Source of the DNA: Chlorogloea sp. CCALA 695
Lineage (GTDB): Bacteria; Cyanobacteriota; Cyanobacteriia; Cyanobacteriales; Chroococcidiopsidaceae
Direction of reading: 5' to 3'
DNA: 64,000 bases
Assembly (NCBI RefSeq): GCF_003003885.1
Contig: NZ_PVWN01000011.1
Location: 50,333 to 114,332, forward strand
This document shows, in pieces, positions 8,740 through 19,090 of the stretch. Under the pieces are notes generated by a model that made no database searches, was not told where the DNA came from, and saw only the letters and a list, made by a program, of their open reading frames with translations. Each line of letters begins with the position of its first letter. Position 1 is the stretch's first letter. The translations under genes were made by a program, and so were the position numbers.

Positions 8740-9645
8740 ATGATAAAAATTAGTTATGGAATTTTATTGTTATTTTCTCTATCTTTTACCGCTTGTTCGT
8801 CTAACGTAACTGAACCTATAAAAACAGAAATAAAACCTCTAGTTACTGGCGCAATTCCTGACCAAAATCCAGAAAAACTACAGCGCCAATATAGTAAGTT
8901 AAACACTTATTTAGAAAAAGAATTAGGCGTAAGCGTTATCTATAAACCTGTGACTGATTATACCGCCGCCGTCACCGCTTTTAAAGTAGGCGATTTAGAT
9001 TTAGTTTGGTTTGGAGGTTTAACGGGAGTTCAAGCACGGTTGCAAGTAAAAGGCGCTGAAGCGATCGCCCAACGGGATATAGATGCAAAATTCCATAGTG
9101 TATTTATTGCTAATAAAAACACGGGTTTAAAACCTATTAAAAATACTGCCGATTTTCAGCAATTAAAAGGACGTACTTTTACTTTTGGGAGCGAGTCTTC
9201 TACTTCTGGGCGCTTGATGCCACAATACTTTTTACAACAAGCTAGAGTTAATCTTAAAGATTTTAAAGGCGAGGCGGGTTTTTCTGGAGATCATGATAAA
9301 ACTATCAAACTTGTAGAATCTGGTAGTTATAATGTTGGGGCGGTAAATGAAAAAATTTGGTTGAAAAGGGTAGCAGCTAAAGAAGTTGATTTAAACAAAG
9401 TATTTGTAATATGGCGATCGCCTGCTTACTACGATTACCACTGGCTAATTAACCCCCAAGTCAAGCAGCGCTACGGCGCAGATTTTGTAACTAAAGTCCA
9501 AAATGCTTTGCTAAAACTAGATCCTACTATTCCCGAACAAAAAGAAATTCTCGAACTATTAGATGCTAATAAGTTTGTAACTACTCAAAACTCTAATTAT
9601 GCCCAAATAGAACAAGTGGGTAGAGAAATTGGCAAGATAAAATAA
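8740..9645 (+). CDS. PhnD-type ABC transporter substrate-binding lipoprotein
   Basis: Periplasmic oxyanion-binding lipoprotein of the PhnD (phosphonate/phosphite/phosphate) superfamily, 301 residues. The signal peptide ends in lipobox FTAC with Cys19. The signature DLVWFGGLTGVQARL (about residues 87-101) replaces the PhnD 'GP-SY' type and looks closer to the subgroup annotated as putative selenate ABC binding proteins; specificity is not proven. Conserved GSESSTSGR and an AVNEKIW region are present. The ATPase and permease genes follow, making a complete importer. The 179-base gap and possible separate promoter before the ATPase suggest the binding protein may also be made independently. Confidence 0.85.
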   Translation: MIKISYGILLLFSLSFTACSSNVTEPIKTEIKPLVTGAIPDQNPEKLQRQYSKLNTYLEKELGVSVIYKPVTDYTAAVTAFKVGDLDLVWFGGLTGVQARLQVKGAEAIAQRDIDAKFHSVFIANKNTGLKPIKNTADFQQLKGRTFTFGSESSTSGRLMPQYFLQQARVNLKDFKGEAGFSGDHDKTIKLVESGSYNVGAVNEKIWLKRVAAKEVDLNKVFVIWRSPAYYDYHWLINPQVKQRYGADFVTKVQNALLKLDPTIPEQKEILELLDANKFVTTQNSNYAQIEQVGREIGKIK

Positions 9646-9700
9646 CCTTTTTGTCAAGTTTTAAATGTTTCGGTGCTTAACAAAAATAATCAAAAAACTA

Positions 9701-9729
9701 TTGCTTTTTGACTTGTGATGTCATACTAT
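9701..9729 (+). promoter_or_regulatory. Candidate sigma-70-type promoter for the PhnC/PhnE genes
   Basis: TTGCTT (9701-9706) and TACTAT (9724-9729) with 17-base spacing, about 95 bases ahead of the ATPase start. Prediction from consensus only. Confidence 0.35.
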
Positions 9730-9778
9730 AGTAATTGTATTTGTATACCTAAATGCTTACTAGAAGTAAGTAATTAGG

Positions 9779-9803
9779 GCGTAGAGGAAAATTTCCTCTG
9801 CGC
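9779..9803. promoter_or_regulatory. Near-perfect dyad between PhnD-type and PhnC-type genes
   Basis: The arms AGAGGAAA (9783-9790) and TTTCCTCT (9792-9799) flank a single central base, and the symmetry extends to GCG...CGC outside. With so short a centre it looks more like an operator dyad than a terminator. It lies between the candidate promoter at 9701-9729 and the start at 9825. Confidence 0.4.
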
Positions 9804-9824
9804 GGAAACTGATAGATCCAGCAG

Positions 9825-10607
9825 ATGATAGAAAAAACTAATAATATCGCTGCTAATCAATCAAGAAATCCTATTTTTGAACTTAAAAACGTTACTAAAA
9901 AGTTTGGAAGCGTTTTAAGCCTTAAAAATATTAATTTGACAGTTTATCCCGGCGAAAGAGTCGCTTTAGTTGGTTCTAGCGGCGCGGGGAAAAGCACGTT
10001 AATAAACTTGCTTAATGGCACAATGAACCCAACTACGGGGGAAGTGTGGGTATGGGGGCAGAATTTAGCGAGATTGAAATCTGCGTCGGTGCGGCAGATT
10101 CAAAGGCAAATAGGAACGATTTACCAGCAATTGCATTTAGTAGATAACTTGCAAGTAATTCATAATGTGAATGCGGGGCATTTGGGGCGGTGGTCGTTTT
10201 GGCAAGCAGCTTTTTCGCTAATGTTTCCATTGGAAGTTGCTAAAGCGACTCGTGCTTTGAGTCAGGTAGGGATTGTCGAGAAGTTGTATCAAAGGTGCGA
10301 TCGCCTGTCAGGGGGACAGCAGCAAAGAGTAGCGATCGCGCGGGTATTAGTACAAGATCCGGCGGTGATATTAGCAGATGAACCGATAGCGAGTTTAGAT
10401 CCCGAACGCAGTCGCGAAATTATCGAATTATTGTGTCAATTGAACGCCGAATTAAATAAAACGTTAGTGACAAGTTTGCATGAGTGGGAAGTAGCGCGCA
10501 AATATTATCAAAGAATCATTGGGTTGCAAGACGGACGAGTTTTGTTTGATTGTCCGGCTAAATTGGTAACTTTAGAGATGGTTGATGGGTTATATAAAGC
10601 AAACTAA
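9825..10607 (+). CDS. PhnC-type ABC transporter ATP-binding protein
   Basis: A 260-residue ABC ATPase that would energise the importer formed with the neighbouring binding protein and permease. Walker A is GSSGAGKST (about residues 51-59), the Q-loop follows near IYQQLHLV, the signature is LSGGQQQRVAIAR (about 161) and Walker B is AVILADEP (about 182). The sequence type matches PhnC and related phosphonate/phosphite ATPases. The coding region overlaps the start of the permease gene by about 23 bases, so the two are translationally coupled. Confidence 0.88.
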   Translation: MIEKTNNIAANQSRNPIFELKNVTKKFGSVLSLKNINLTVYPGERVALVGSSGAGKSTLINLLNGTMNPTTGEVWVWGQNLARLKSASVRQIQRQIGTIYQQLHLVDNLQVIHNVNAGHLGRWSFWQAAFSLMFPLEVAKATRALSQVGIVEKLYQRCDRLSGGQQQRVAIARVLVQDPAVILADEPIASLDPERSREIIELLCQLNAELNKTLVTSLHEWEVARKYYQRIIGLQDGRVLFDCPAKLVTLEMVDGLYKAN

Positions 10608-12195
10608 ATCGCAGGTAAGGAGTGTTTTTACACTATGCGTACTAGCGGTGATTTGGGCATTGCATAGGGCGGGGGTATTTAGTGGAGAAGTTGTAAATGC
10701 TGGTGGCTGGAGCTTAGTAGAGCAGTTTTTGATTGCAGCTATTCATCCTAATTTGAGTCAGGAGTTTTTGCTATTGACTTGGGAAGCGACATTAAAGACA
10801 TTTGCTTACGCGGTGTGCGGTACAGTTTTAAGTTTAGCGATCGCAATAATTGGCGGAATATTTTGTTCTCAGGTATGGTGGGAGTCGGTTTTAGGGATAT
10901 CTGGGCTACCTTGGTTAGGAGTACGGGCGGGTTTAGCGATTCCTAGAGCGATTCACGAATTAATCTGGGGATTATTTTTTATTAATATATTTGGTTTAGA
11001 TCCGTTAGTAGCAGTATTAGCGATCGCAATTCCCTTTGGGGCAATTACTGCTAAGGTATTTTCAGAGATTATAGACGAAACACCCCAAAAGCCATTTTTA
11101 GCATTGATTAATAGTGGGGTTTTGCCGCTCAATGCTTTTATTTATAGTTTGATTCCTCAAGCACAGACTAATTTAATTTCCTATGCCTTTTATCGGTTTG
11201 AGTGTTCAATTCGGGCGGCGGCAGTATTGGGAATTATTGGCGCGGGGGGATTGGGTTATCAAATTCTCCTTTCTCTGCAATCTCTGCGCTACGAGGAAAT
11301 GTGGACTTTATTAATTGCTTTGGTTTTGCTAAGTGGAGTTACAGATTTTGCCAGTACATTAGTACGCCGTCAAATTGGCGCACCTAGTCGGCTAGACTTG
11401 AATCGGTTGAAAAGTATAAATAAGAAACCGCCTAAAACAGGTGTACCTAAATGGGCATTTCTACTATCGGTTGTACCAATTATCTTTTCTTTTTGGTACG
11501 TTGATGCAGATTTTAGTAAACTTTGGACACCGCGCACCGGAGAATTATTAATAGATGTTGTTCAACAGGCGTTTCCGCCGGACTATAGCCAACTGAGCGA
11601 GATTTTTAGGCTTTGCGGTCAAACTTTAGCAATGTCGATTTTAGCGATCGCCTTTGCAGGGTGTGGGGGGATAATTTTCTCTTTCGTTGCCGCTAACAAC
11701 TTACGATTACCTGGGGGAATAGTAACTTTAGTTGCGGCGCGGTTTTTCTTACTATTTACTCGCGCTATTCCCGCGCCAATTTGGGCATTGATATTTTTAT
11801 TTGTACTGTTTCCGGGAATATTACCAGGTGCGATCGCCCTTGGCATTCATAACTTAGGAATTTTGGGGCGACTAATGGCTGAAGTTACTGAAAACTTAGA
11901 TGATCGACTTTTAAAATCTCTCAAAGCGCTAGGTGCTAGTGAGGCTCAAGTATTTTTATACGGAGTTCTGCCCCAAACTATGCCTAAATTTATTGCTTAC
12001 ATCCTTTATCGGTGGGAAGTCTGCATTCGGGCGACAGTAATAGTCGGCTTAGTAGGGGCGGGAGGTTTGGGGCGCTTACTTACCGAACAATTGAGCAGCT
12101 TTGACTATCCTGGAGTAGTTGCTACATTAGTGTGTTTTATTTGCCTGACTTTTTTGGTAGATATAATTAGCGCAACAATTCGGCGAATGCTTTAG
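10585..12195 (+). CDS. PhnE-type ABC permease, fused double-permease form
   Basis: A 536-residue inner-membrane permease with two consecutive binding-protein-dependent transport modules. The loop motif is seen twice, ending in LGIIGAGGLG (about residue 215) and VGLVGAGGLG (about 494), each preceded by a Y-F/I-L-Y-R-[FW]-E pattern. Usual PhnE proteins have one such module of about 260-290 residues and dimerise, so this gene encodes a built-in pseudo-dimer. ATG 10585 lies within the end of the ATPase gene; a TTG sits one codon earlier. The stop codon directly abuts the stop of the convergent gene at 12196. Confidence 0.86.
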   Translation: MGYIKQTKSQVRSVFTLCVLAVIWALHRAGVFSGEVVNAGGWSLVEQFLIAAIHPNLSQEFLLLTWEATLKTFAYAVCGTVLSLAIAIIGGIFCSQVWWESVLGISGLPWLGVRAGLAIPRAIHELIWGLFFINIFGLDPLVAVLAIAIPFGAITAKVFSEIIDETPQKPFLALINSGVLPLNAFIYSLIPQAQTNLISYAFYRFECSIRAAAVLGIIGAGGLGYQILLSLQSLRYEEMWTLLIALVLLSGVTDFASTLVRRQIGAPSRLDLNRLKSINKKPPKTGVPKWAFLLSVVPIIFSFWYVDADFSKLWTPRTGELLIDVVQQAFPPDYSQLSEIFRLCGQTLAMSILAIAFAGCGGIIFSFVAANNLRLPGGIVTLVAARFFLLFTRAIPAPIWALIFLFVLFPGILPGAIALGIHNLGILGRLMAEVTENLDDRLLKSLKALGASEAQVFLYGVLPQTMPKFIAYILYRWEVCIRATVIVGLVGAGGLGRLLTEQLSSFDYPGVVATLVCFICLTFLVDIISATIRRML

Positions 12196-12711
12196 TTAAG
12201 CAGATTTTAAACCGTGACGCTGTTGTAATTGGTGCATATGATTAAACAAATTCCAGCAATATTGTTCTGGTAAACCGCAAGTAACAGCACCGCGCAGTAC
12301 AACGTTGAAGTACCAATCATTGGGCGCAATTTCTTCGGTTAATTTATCTACAACTACATAAGTACGAGCATTATTGTACAACTTACCGTTGCAAGCAATA
12401 TCTACTTGTTCGTGCCTGTACCAGTTTTGATGGACACCTTCGCGCTCGTCTAAAGCATAACCCAAGCGTTGCGGTAGTTTGTAAAGTACGCCTTCAACAG
12501 AGCTTGTTGGGTCTTTAATAATATCTAACACCCCACAGTTGCGAAAGGCGGAGTAGCAATAAAAACCTAATCGGTAGCCAAGGAGCGTAGCCGCGCCGAC
12601 AACATAGATATGAGTTTTTTCACCAAGACTTCGCTTTAAATCTACCGGACACATACAAGAACCATAAGCAAAGTAGTAGAACATGGGTTCTTGTTGTTGC
12701 TGTTTTTGCAT
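12196..12711 (-). CDS. Gamma-glutamylcyclotransferase (AIG2)-like protein
   Basis: A 171-residue protein of the GGCT/AIG2 fold. The substrate-binding loop is FAYGSCM (residues 14-20) and the likely catalytic glutamate is in LDEREG (about residue 91). Such enzymes cyclise gamma-glutamyl groups to 5-oxoproline, but AIG2-like bacterial members are mostly uncharacterised. A 5-oxoprolinase gene lies at 48.9 kb in the same window, yet far away. The extreme N-terminus is a short Gln-rich stretch (MQKQQQQ), and an internal Met at residue 10 could be the true start. Confidence 0.75.
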   Translation of the reverse strand: MQKQQQQEPMFYYFAYGSCMCPVDLKRSLGEKTHIYVVGAATLLGYRLGFYCYSAFRNCGVLDIIKDPTSSVEGVLYKLPQRLGYALDEREGVHQNWYRHEQVDIACNGKLYNNARTYVVVDKLTEEIAPNDWYFNVVLRGAVTCGLPEQYCWNLFNHMHQLQQRHGLKSA

Positions 12712-12880
12712 CCTTACATTAGTATTTGTTCAATTATAAGCTGGCAAAGTATCTTTAAATTGTTCAGTCTGAACGCTCATATCGCCCTAGGTATTTTCTA
12801 CTTAGGCAGATTCTAGCAGAACTTCATTGCTAAATACAACTAAATTCCGACCGGAAAACCGTAGATTGACCATTTTACAC

Positions 12881-12914
12881 AAAAAAAGCAGTTCACCGGA
12901 TAAGATAAACTGCT
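12881..12914 (-). terminator. Rho-independent terminator of groEL2
   Basis: On the minus strand AGCAGTT pairs with AACTGCT across a 14-base loop and is followed by a run of seven Ts (the A-run 12881-12887 on the plus strand). It lies about 90 bases downstream of the groEL2 stop. Confidence 0.75.
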
Positions 12915-12960
12915 GAAATAGAGGCGCTGCCCAATCCAGGGAGCGAAAATGATTTTGTTT

Positions 12961-12988
12961 GTAGAGACGTTGCATTACAACGTCTCTT
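12961..12988. repeat. Dispersed GTAGAGACGTTG palindrome
   Basis: The arms AGAGACGTTG (12963-12972) and CAACGTCTCT (12978-12987) surround a five-base loop. Nearly the same palindrome recurs at 36800-36826 and a variant lies inside rnpB at 24711-24731. It lies just after the groEL2 stop codon. Confidence 0.8.
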
Positions 12989-13001
12989 GGAATAGGGATT
13001 A

Positions 13002-14678
<1,677 letters not shown>

Positions 14679-14707
14679 CTATTACTCACGCGTTTCTATT
14701 AGCCAAT

Positions 14708-14734
14708 TTAGCACTCTCTAGCCTTGAGTGCTAA
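14708..14734 (-). promoter_or_regulatory. CIRCE operator (HrcA binding site) of groEL2
   Basis: TTAGCACTC, nine bases, GAGTGCTAA: a perfect match to the CIRCE consensus with the canonical 9-base spacer, located 33-59 bases upstream of the groEL2 start codon. HrcA is not encoded in this window. Confidence 0.96.
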
Positions 14735-14834
14735 TTATCAAGCATTATAGATTTATTGCGCTGTAATTTCCAAAACTCATTTTGAGCTTGTCTGCGGTAG
14801 ACAATAAGGATTCTTCTAGCCAAACTTAAAAATT

Positions 14835-15800
14835 TTAACTTGCAATGATGTTTAACTTAGGTTCGAGTATGGCGATGTGAAAACCTTTTCTAATATCAAC
14901 ACTCAAGTATTTAATCTGTAAATTTTGCCACTGCTGCCAAGCATCGTAGTTTACCTTTGCCAGTTGAGATACTAGAGTTGGAATAGAACGCCTAATATTA
15001 TCTGGTGACGATTGGGTTAAAAACTCTGTTAAAACATTGCTGTCTTGAATTTTACCAAGAATTTCTTGAATAGCTTTTATATCTTCCAAATAACTAGCAT
15101 AATTTTCGCCGTAGAAATCGCTAAATACTTCCATTTGATAGCGAATGCGCTTAGTTTCTTTTCGCAAACTATGCAACAATCCTCCTTGTTTTACTAAGAT
15201 TTTCTCAACAAGTCCTAGTTCTACTATCTTGGCATCGCTACCTACTAGCCAGCCCGGATGCAGCAACAATTTACTTACGTTTGGTAGTAACAAGTCTGGT
15301 AATACTTCCGCAATTGGCATTTTGGCAATTTCCCGATATTCAGGCTGCTGCAACCATTGGTTTAACGACTCTTTTAATAATTTATATTGCTTACTGTGTA
15401 GAGTTTCTTTAACTTCTACTAAAGCGGAATGTCGCTGTTTATGTAGATGTAATAAAGCTTTTTGCAAATACTTTTGTTCTTTGGCAGGTAAGCTTGGCTT
15501 ATAGTCATTTTCTAAAGCATCGCCCAGTACATCTAAATCGCGCAACGAGCCTAAAGTTCGCGCAATCTTACCAATTTTTTTTTCTGTTGCTGACTTGGGC
15601 AATTTCAAAGCTGGGGAAAATCCTGTTACTGCACTCCTTAAACGCCTCATTCCCACACGCATCTGATGTAAGTCTTCAGGGTTTTTATCTGTAAGTACGT
15701 CTTTTTCGTGCTTAACAATTTTTTGTAAGTGTTTGGCGATCGCAATAGATGCCCAATCGCCTAAAGTTTTTGATTGAGTTTTTTGCTCGCTGACTACCAT
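14835..15800 (-). CDS. CHAD domain protein
   Basis: A 321-residue helical protein with the conserved-histidine alpha-helical domain: EDLHQMRVGMRRLRSA near residues 42-57, further basic helices with 'LRKETKRIRYQMEVF' in the second half. CHAD domains bind polyphosphate and often sit beside CYTH phosphatases or polyphosphate enzymes; none is next to it here. I chose the ATG at 15800, which has AGAGG about ten bases upstream; an open frame extends to 15863 without a good ribosome-binding site. The protein is strongly basic, which fits polyanion binding. Confidence 0.83.
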   Translation of the reverse strand: MVVSEQKTQSKTLGDWASIAIAKHLQKIVKHEKDVLTDKNPEDLHQMRVGMRRLRSAVTGFSPALKLPKSATEKKIGKIARTLGSLRDLDVLGDALENDYKPSLPAKEQKYLQKALLHLHKQRHSALVEVKETLHSKQYKLLKESLNQWLQQPEYREIAKMPIAEVLPDLLLPNVSKLLLHPGWLVGSDAKIVELGLVEKILVKQGGLLHSLRKETKRIRYQMEVFSDFYGENYASYLEDIKAIQEILGKIQDSNVLTEFLTQSSPDNIRRSIPTLVSQLAKVNYDAWQQWQNLQIKYLSVDIRKGFHIAILEPKLNIIAS

Positions 15801-15907
15801 GCTACTTGACCTCTTTACCTGCTTAGAGCCTTTAATATTGTTACTAAGCAAACAAAGTATCAACCTACTTTCAGCGTATATCTCAAGTAATAGTTAGAAA
15901 GCTTAAC

Positions 15908-16588
15908 CTAATTGCTACTCAGCAAGGTTTGCCAAGGTGGACTTGTCATAGCTGAAGGTTGAGCAATACCTAAGTCATAACTAATCATTGCTTCTTCGGT
16001 GTCTAGCTGCTTGACAAAGGGTTTGCCCGTCCAAATTTGGCAACCACAAGCCTTTTTGGGTTCTTGCAAGTTGTAGCCGCCGTCTGTTGCCTCTAATTGA
16101 AAAAACTCAATATGCCAATAGGCAGGTTCTACACCAATATTACCCTGGGCTTCGTTAGTCTTCACCGTTAAAGGGAAAAAATCAATATCTATAACGTCAG
16201 GATTTATCTTACTTTCGCGCCCTAATTCTAATACTTGCGACCAATTATTTACCTCCCTGCTAGTTTCGTCGCCGATAAAGCGTCCGCCCCACAACCAGAC
16301 AAGTTTAGTTAAAATACTTTCAACGCGATTATAGTCACTTTGCAATAGTGCCACATCTTCCGGTAGCAATAATTGACCCGGAATGCACCACCAATACTCC
16401 CAAGAAGTGGTATTGTCTATAGGAATAATGCGTTTAACTATCCCAGGAATACGAAGCCCGTTACCGGGAGCGCTATCGCGTTTTTCCCCCTTTACATCTC
16501 CTGCCATTGACAATTCTAAATTATCTGCTAAAGGATGTTCTGGTGCATTCATCATATCCGATGAAATAAACAAACTAGCTTCATTCAT
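15908..16588 (-). CDS. Uncharacterised cyanobacterial protein
   Basis: I do not recognise a domain in this 226-residue protein. It is soluble, rich in Trp and acidic residues, with a central 'SWEYWWCIPGQLLLPED' stretch and a later CGCQIW motif. No signal peptide or membrane segment is visible. The start at 16588 is chosen because AGGAG lies eight bases upstream; an alternative ATG at 16654 has no ribosome-binding site. It is transcribed away from the DUF3616 gene, whose start lies about 100 bases off, so the two may share a promoter region. Confidence 0.65.
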   Translation of the reverse strand: MNEASLFISSDMMNAPEHPLADNLELSMAGDVKGEKRDSAPGNGLRIPGIVKRIIPIDNTTSWEYWWCIPGQLLLPEDVALLQSDYNRVESILTKLVWLWGGRFIGDETSREVNNWSQVLELGRESKINPDVIDIDFFPLTVKTNEAQGNIGVEPAYWHIEFFQLEATDGGYNLQEPKKACGCQIWTGKPFVKQLDTEEAMISYDLGIAQPSAMTSPPWQTLLSSN

Positions 16589-16689
16589 TACAGCACTCCT
16601 GACAATAAAATTGCTCTTTTTAGAGCTTAGTTCATCTCCCGGCATTAATAGCATTTTTTATTTTGGTTAAAAACAAGTTAAGAAAAACT

Positions 16690-17736
16690 ATGGATTACGC
16701 ACCTATTTTAAACAAAATCTTACTTAAATTTACTGATAGCTTTCAAGAACATCGTCAAGACATTTCCGCTATCCGATTAGGACAAGATAATTATTTATGG
16801 TTAGGCTCGGATGAGACTTCAACTATTGAAAGATTGTCTTTTGTTGACGGTCAAACTTATAGTAATCACAAACATTTTAATGTAACAGACTTTATTAGTT
16901 TGCCAGCCCCCGCCGAGGAAGAAATTGATATTGAGGGATTAGCTTATAACGATTATTATTTATGGTTTGTTGGCTCTCATAGTTGGAAGCGAAAAAAGCC
17001 AAAACCCGATAAAACTGATGAAAAAAATATTAATAGATTAACTAAACTAAAAACTGAACCAAATCGTTATTTAATTGGGCGTATTCCCTTAATTGACGGT
17101 GAATTAGTTAAGTGTTCTCCTCATCCAGACAAGCCAGGAATAGAGCTAACTGCGGCAAAATTGGAAGTTACAAGCCGGGGTAATTTACTAATGGATGCTT
17201 TAGTAAATGATGATCATTTGGGTGCATTTGTTCAAGCTACTATTCCGGGAAAAGAAAACGGTTTTGATATTGAAGGATTAGCAGTATATAACGATCGCAT
17301 ATTTTTGGGTTTGCGCGGTCCAGTATTACGCGGTTGGGCGGTAATGTTAGAAATTGAATTAGAAGCAAATGGTACAGATTTATTAAAGCTAAAAGCAGGG
17401 CAATATAAAAAGTATTTTATTAACTTAAATGGGTTAGGAATTAGAGACTTATGTTTACAAGGAGAAGACTTACTAATCTTAGCTGGGCCGACAATGGATT
17501 TAGATGGGCCAGTAAGAGTTTATCGCCTAGAAAAGCTTGCCCTTTTACAAACAAACCAGTTGCATAAACCAACCCAAATATTAGAAATTCCTTACGGAAA
17601 TGGTGACGAACACGCCGAAGGAATGACAATATTTACAGACACAGAAACACCTTCAATATTAGTCGTTTATGACTCCCCAGCCTCAGAAAGATTGCCCGGA
17701 GTTAGTGATGTAATTGCCGATGTGTTTAAACTTTAG
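16690..17736 (+). CDS. DUF3616 domain protein
   Basis: A 348-residue protein with repeated short beta-strand motifs such as DIEGLAY and DIEGLAVYNDRIFLGLRGPV, typical of DUF3616 and suggestive of a beta-propeller-like fold. Function is unknown. There is no signal peptide, so it should be cytoplasmic. ATG 16690 gives the N-terminus MDYAPIL; an in-frame TTG at 16663 is less likely. It ends in a four-base overlap with the convergent NIL-ferredoxin gene. Confidence 0.8.
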   Translation: MDYAPILNKILLKFTDSFQEHRQDISAIRLGQDNYLWLGSDETSTIERLSFVDGQTYSNHKHFNVTDFISLPAPAEEEIDIEGLAYNDYYLWFVGSHSWKRKKPKPDKTDEKNINRLTKLKTEPNRYLIGRIPLIDGELVKCSPHPDKPGIELTAAKLEVTSRGNLLMDALVNDDHLGAFVQATIPGKENGFDIEGLAVYNDRIFLGLRGPVLRGWAVMLEIELEANGTDLLKLKAGQYKKYFINLNGLGIRDLCLQGEDLLILAGPTMDLDGPVRVYRLEKLALLQTNQLHKPTQILEIPYGNGDEHAEGMTIFTDTETPSILVVYDSPASERLPGVSDVIADVFKL

Positions 17737-18137
17737 AGATTAGTAGAAATAGCTTGGACAGGACAAGTTGGGATACACTGTTCGCAGACTATACAACGCG
17801 ATCGCACGAAAGCCAACTGGAAAGTTTCAGGATTAATTGTCAAAGCCTCTGTAGGACAAACTCCAGTACACAAACCACAATCTACACAAACATCTCTATC
17901 GATAACAATTTCGGCTAAAGTTTGAGAAACACCAATATTTTGCGATCGCATCCAGTCAATTGCAGCATCTAATTGATCGATGTCTCCAGATAATTCTAAG
18001 ACAAGTTTGCCAATTTGATTTGGAGCTACTTGAGCGCGGATAATATTAGCAGCAACGTTGTAATCTTTTGCAAGTCGATAGGTGACTGGCATTTGGATAG
18101 TACGTTTAGGAAAAGTTAGAGTTACTCGTTTTTTCAC
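17733..18137 (-). CDS. NIL domain - 2[4Fe-4S] ferredoxin fusion
   Basis: A 134-residue protein. The N-terminal half (about 1-75) is an NIL domain, the small ACT-like fold otherwise found at the C-terminus of methionine transporter ATPases. The C-terminal half is a bacterial ferredoxin with two cluster motifs, CVDCGLCTGVCP (about 84-95) and CIVCEQCIPTCP (about 114-125). In some bacteria NIL-ferredoxins are linked to methionine/homocysteine sulfur metabolism; that role is inference here. The start codon is GTG. It overlaps the end of the convergent DUF3616 gene. Confidence 0.88.
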   Translation of the reverse strand: MKKRVTLTFPKRTIQMPVTYRLAKDYNVAANIIRAQVAPNQIGKLVLELSGDIDQLDAAIDWMRSQNIGVSQTLAEIVIDRDVCVDCGLCTGVCPTEALTINPETFQLAFVRSRCIVCEQCIPTCPVQAISTNL

Positions 18138-18194
18138 AGCAGTTTAGTAAGGTAAAATAAATAAGATACTTAATAAGTTGTAATAAAATATTTT

Positions 18195-18776
18195 ATGGCT
18201 GTAAATGTAGAACAATCGACCGAAACAACAGTCGGGACGAAAGTTAGAAATTTATTAATTGTTTTAGTTGCCGTTGCTTTGAGTGTAGCCTTATTTCTGG
18301 GACTGCGGACGGATAGCAGTGCGGTTTCTTTGACGAGTTTGGCAGAAAAATCTACACCCTTAGAAGTGGCAATGAGCAACGGTAAACCGACTTTAATGGA
18401 ATTTTATGCTAATTGGTGTGGTAGCTGTCAAGCCATGGCTCCAGACATTGCTAAGTTAGAGAAAGAGTATGATAAATCAGTAAACTTTGTGATGCTGAAC
18501 GTAGATAATACAAAATGGTTGCCAGAAATTTTGCAGTATCGGGTAGATGGGATTCCACATTTTGTATTTAGTGGCTCTAATGGCAAGGCGATCGCTCAAA
18601 CCGTAGGCAAGCAACCCTATGATATTATGAGTAGCAATTTAGAGGCTTTAATGGCTAATGCGCCTCTACCGTACGCCCAAAGTAACAAAGGAGAGGTTTC
18701 TGCTTTTGCTGCACCTGTTGCACCTACGTCAAATTCCGACGATCCGCGTTTACATGGTAGTCAAGTAGTTAACTAG
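18195..18776 (+). CDS. txlA: Membrane-anchored thioredoxin-like protein TxlA
   Basis: A 193-residue protein with one N-terminal membrane anchor (about residues 18-37) and a thioredoxin fold with active site WCGSC (74-78) and cis-proline segment GIPHF. Length and layout match cyanobacterial TxlA, related to plant HCF164, which is placed at the thylakoid membrane and handles disulfide exchange for cytochrome and photosystem assembly; this role comes from the family. The C-terminal 40 residues are low-complexity. Its 3' end overlaps the small convergent membrane protein gene by eight bases. Confidence 0.9.
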   Translation: MAVNVEQSTETTVGTKVRNLLIVLVAVALSVALFLGLRTDSSAVSLTSLAEKSTPLEVAMSNGKPTLMEFYANWCGSCQAMAPDIAKLEKEYDKSVNFVMLNVDNTKWLPEILQYRVDGIPHFVFSGSNGKAIAQTVGKQPYDIMSSNLEALMANAPLPYAQSNKGEVSAFAAPVAPTSNSDDPRLHGSQVVN

Positions 18777-18993
18777 AAGGATCTTTTTCAATGCTGGCGA
18801 TCGCTAGTTTTGGAAAAATCAGTATAAAATAAATCATCCAAATTAGTACGGGAATTGCCACGAAACTCGTTATCCATACATTGAGTAGTAGTAGCCAACT
18901 ACCACCAATTAACGAAATACCTGTAAGAATGATTGACCAAGGCTGACACCACCAGGGTTTATAATTCCAAATGCTAGAAGATTTTTGAGTCAT
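18769..18993 (-). CDS. Small two-helix membrane protein (DUF6737-type)
   Basis: A 74-residue protein with the conserved start WNYKPWWCQPWSIILTG (about residues 9-25) and two hydrophobic helices (about 18-37 and 40-60). I recall this YKPWWCQPWSI motif from a conserved cyanobacterial small membrane protein family; the DUF number is from memory. It is convergent with txlA. Function unknown. Confidence 0.75.
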   Translation of the reverse strand: MTQKSSSIWNYKPWWCQPWSIILTGISLIGGSWLLLLNVWITSFVAIPVLIWMIYFILIFPKLAIASIEKDPSS

Positions 18994-19090
18994 AGTCAGA
19001 GAAATTAAACGTTGCTAGTTGTCGTATTCTAGAAGTTTAAGCATACAAATAGTTTCATAACTCAAAAATTGATTTACAGGAATTTTTTAG

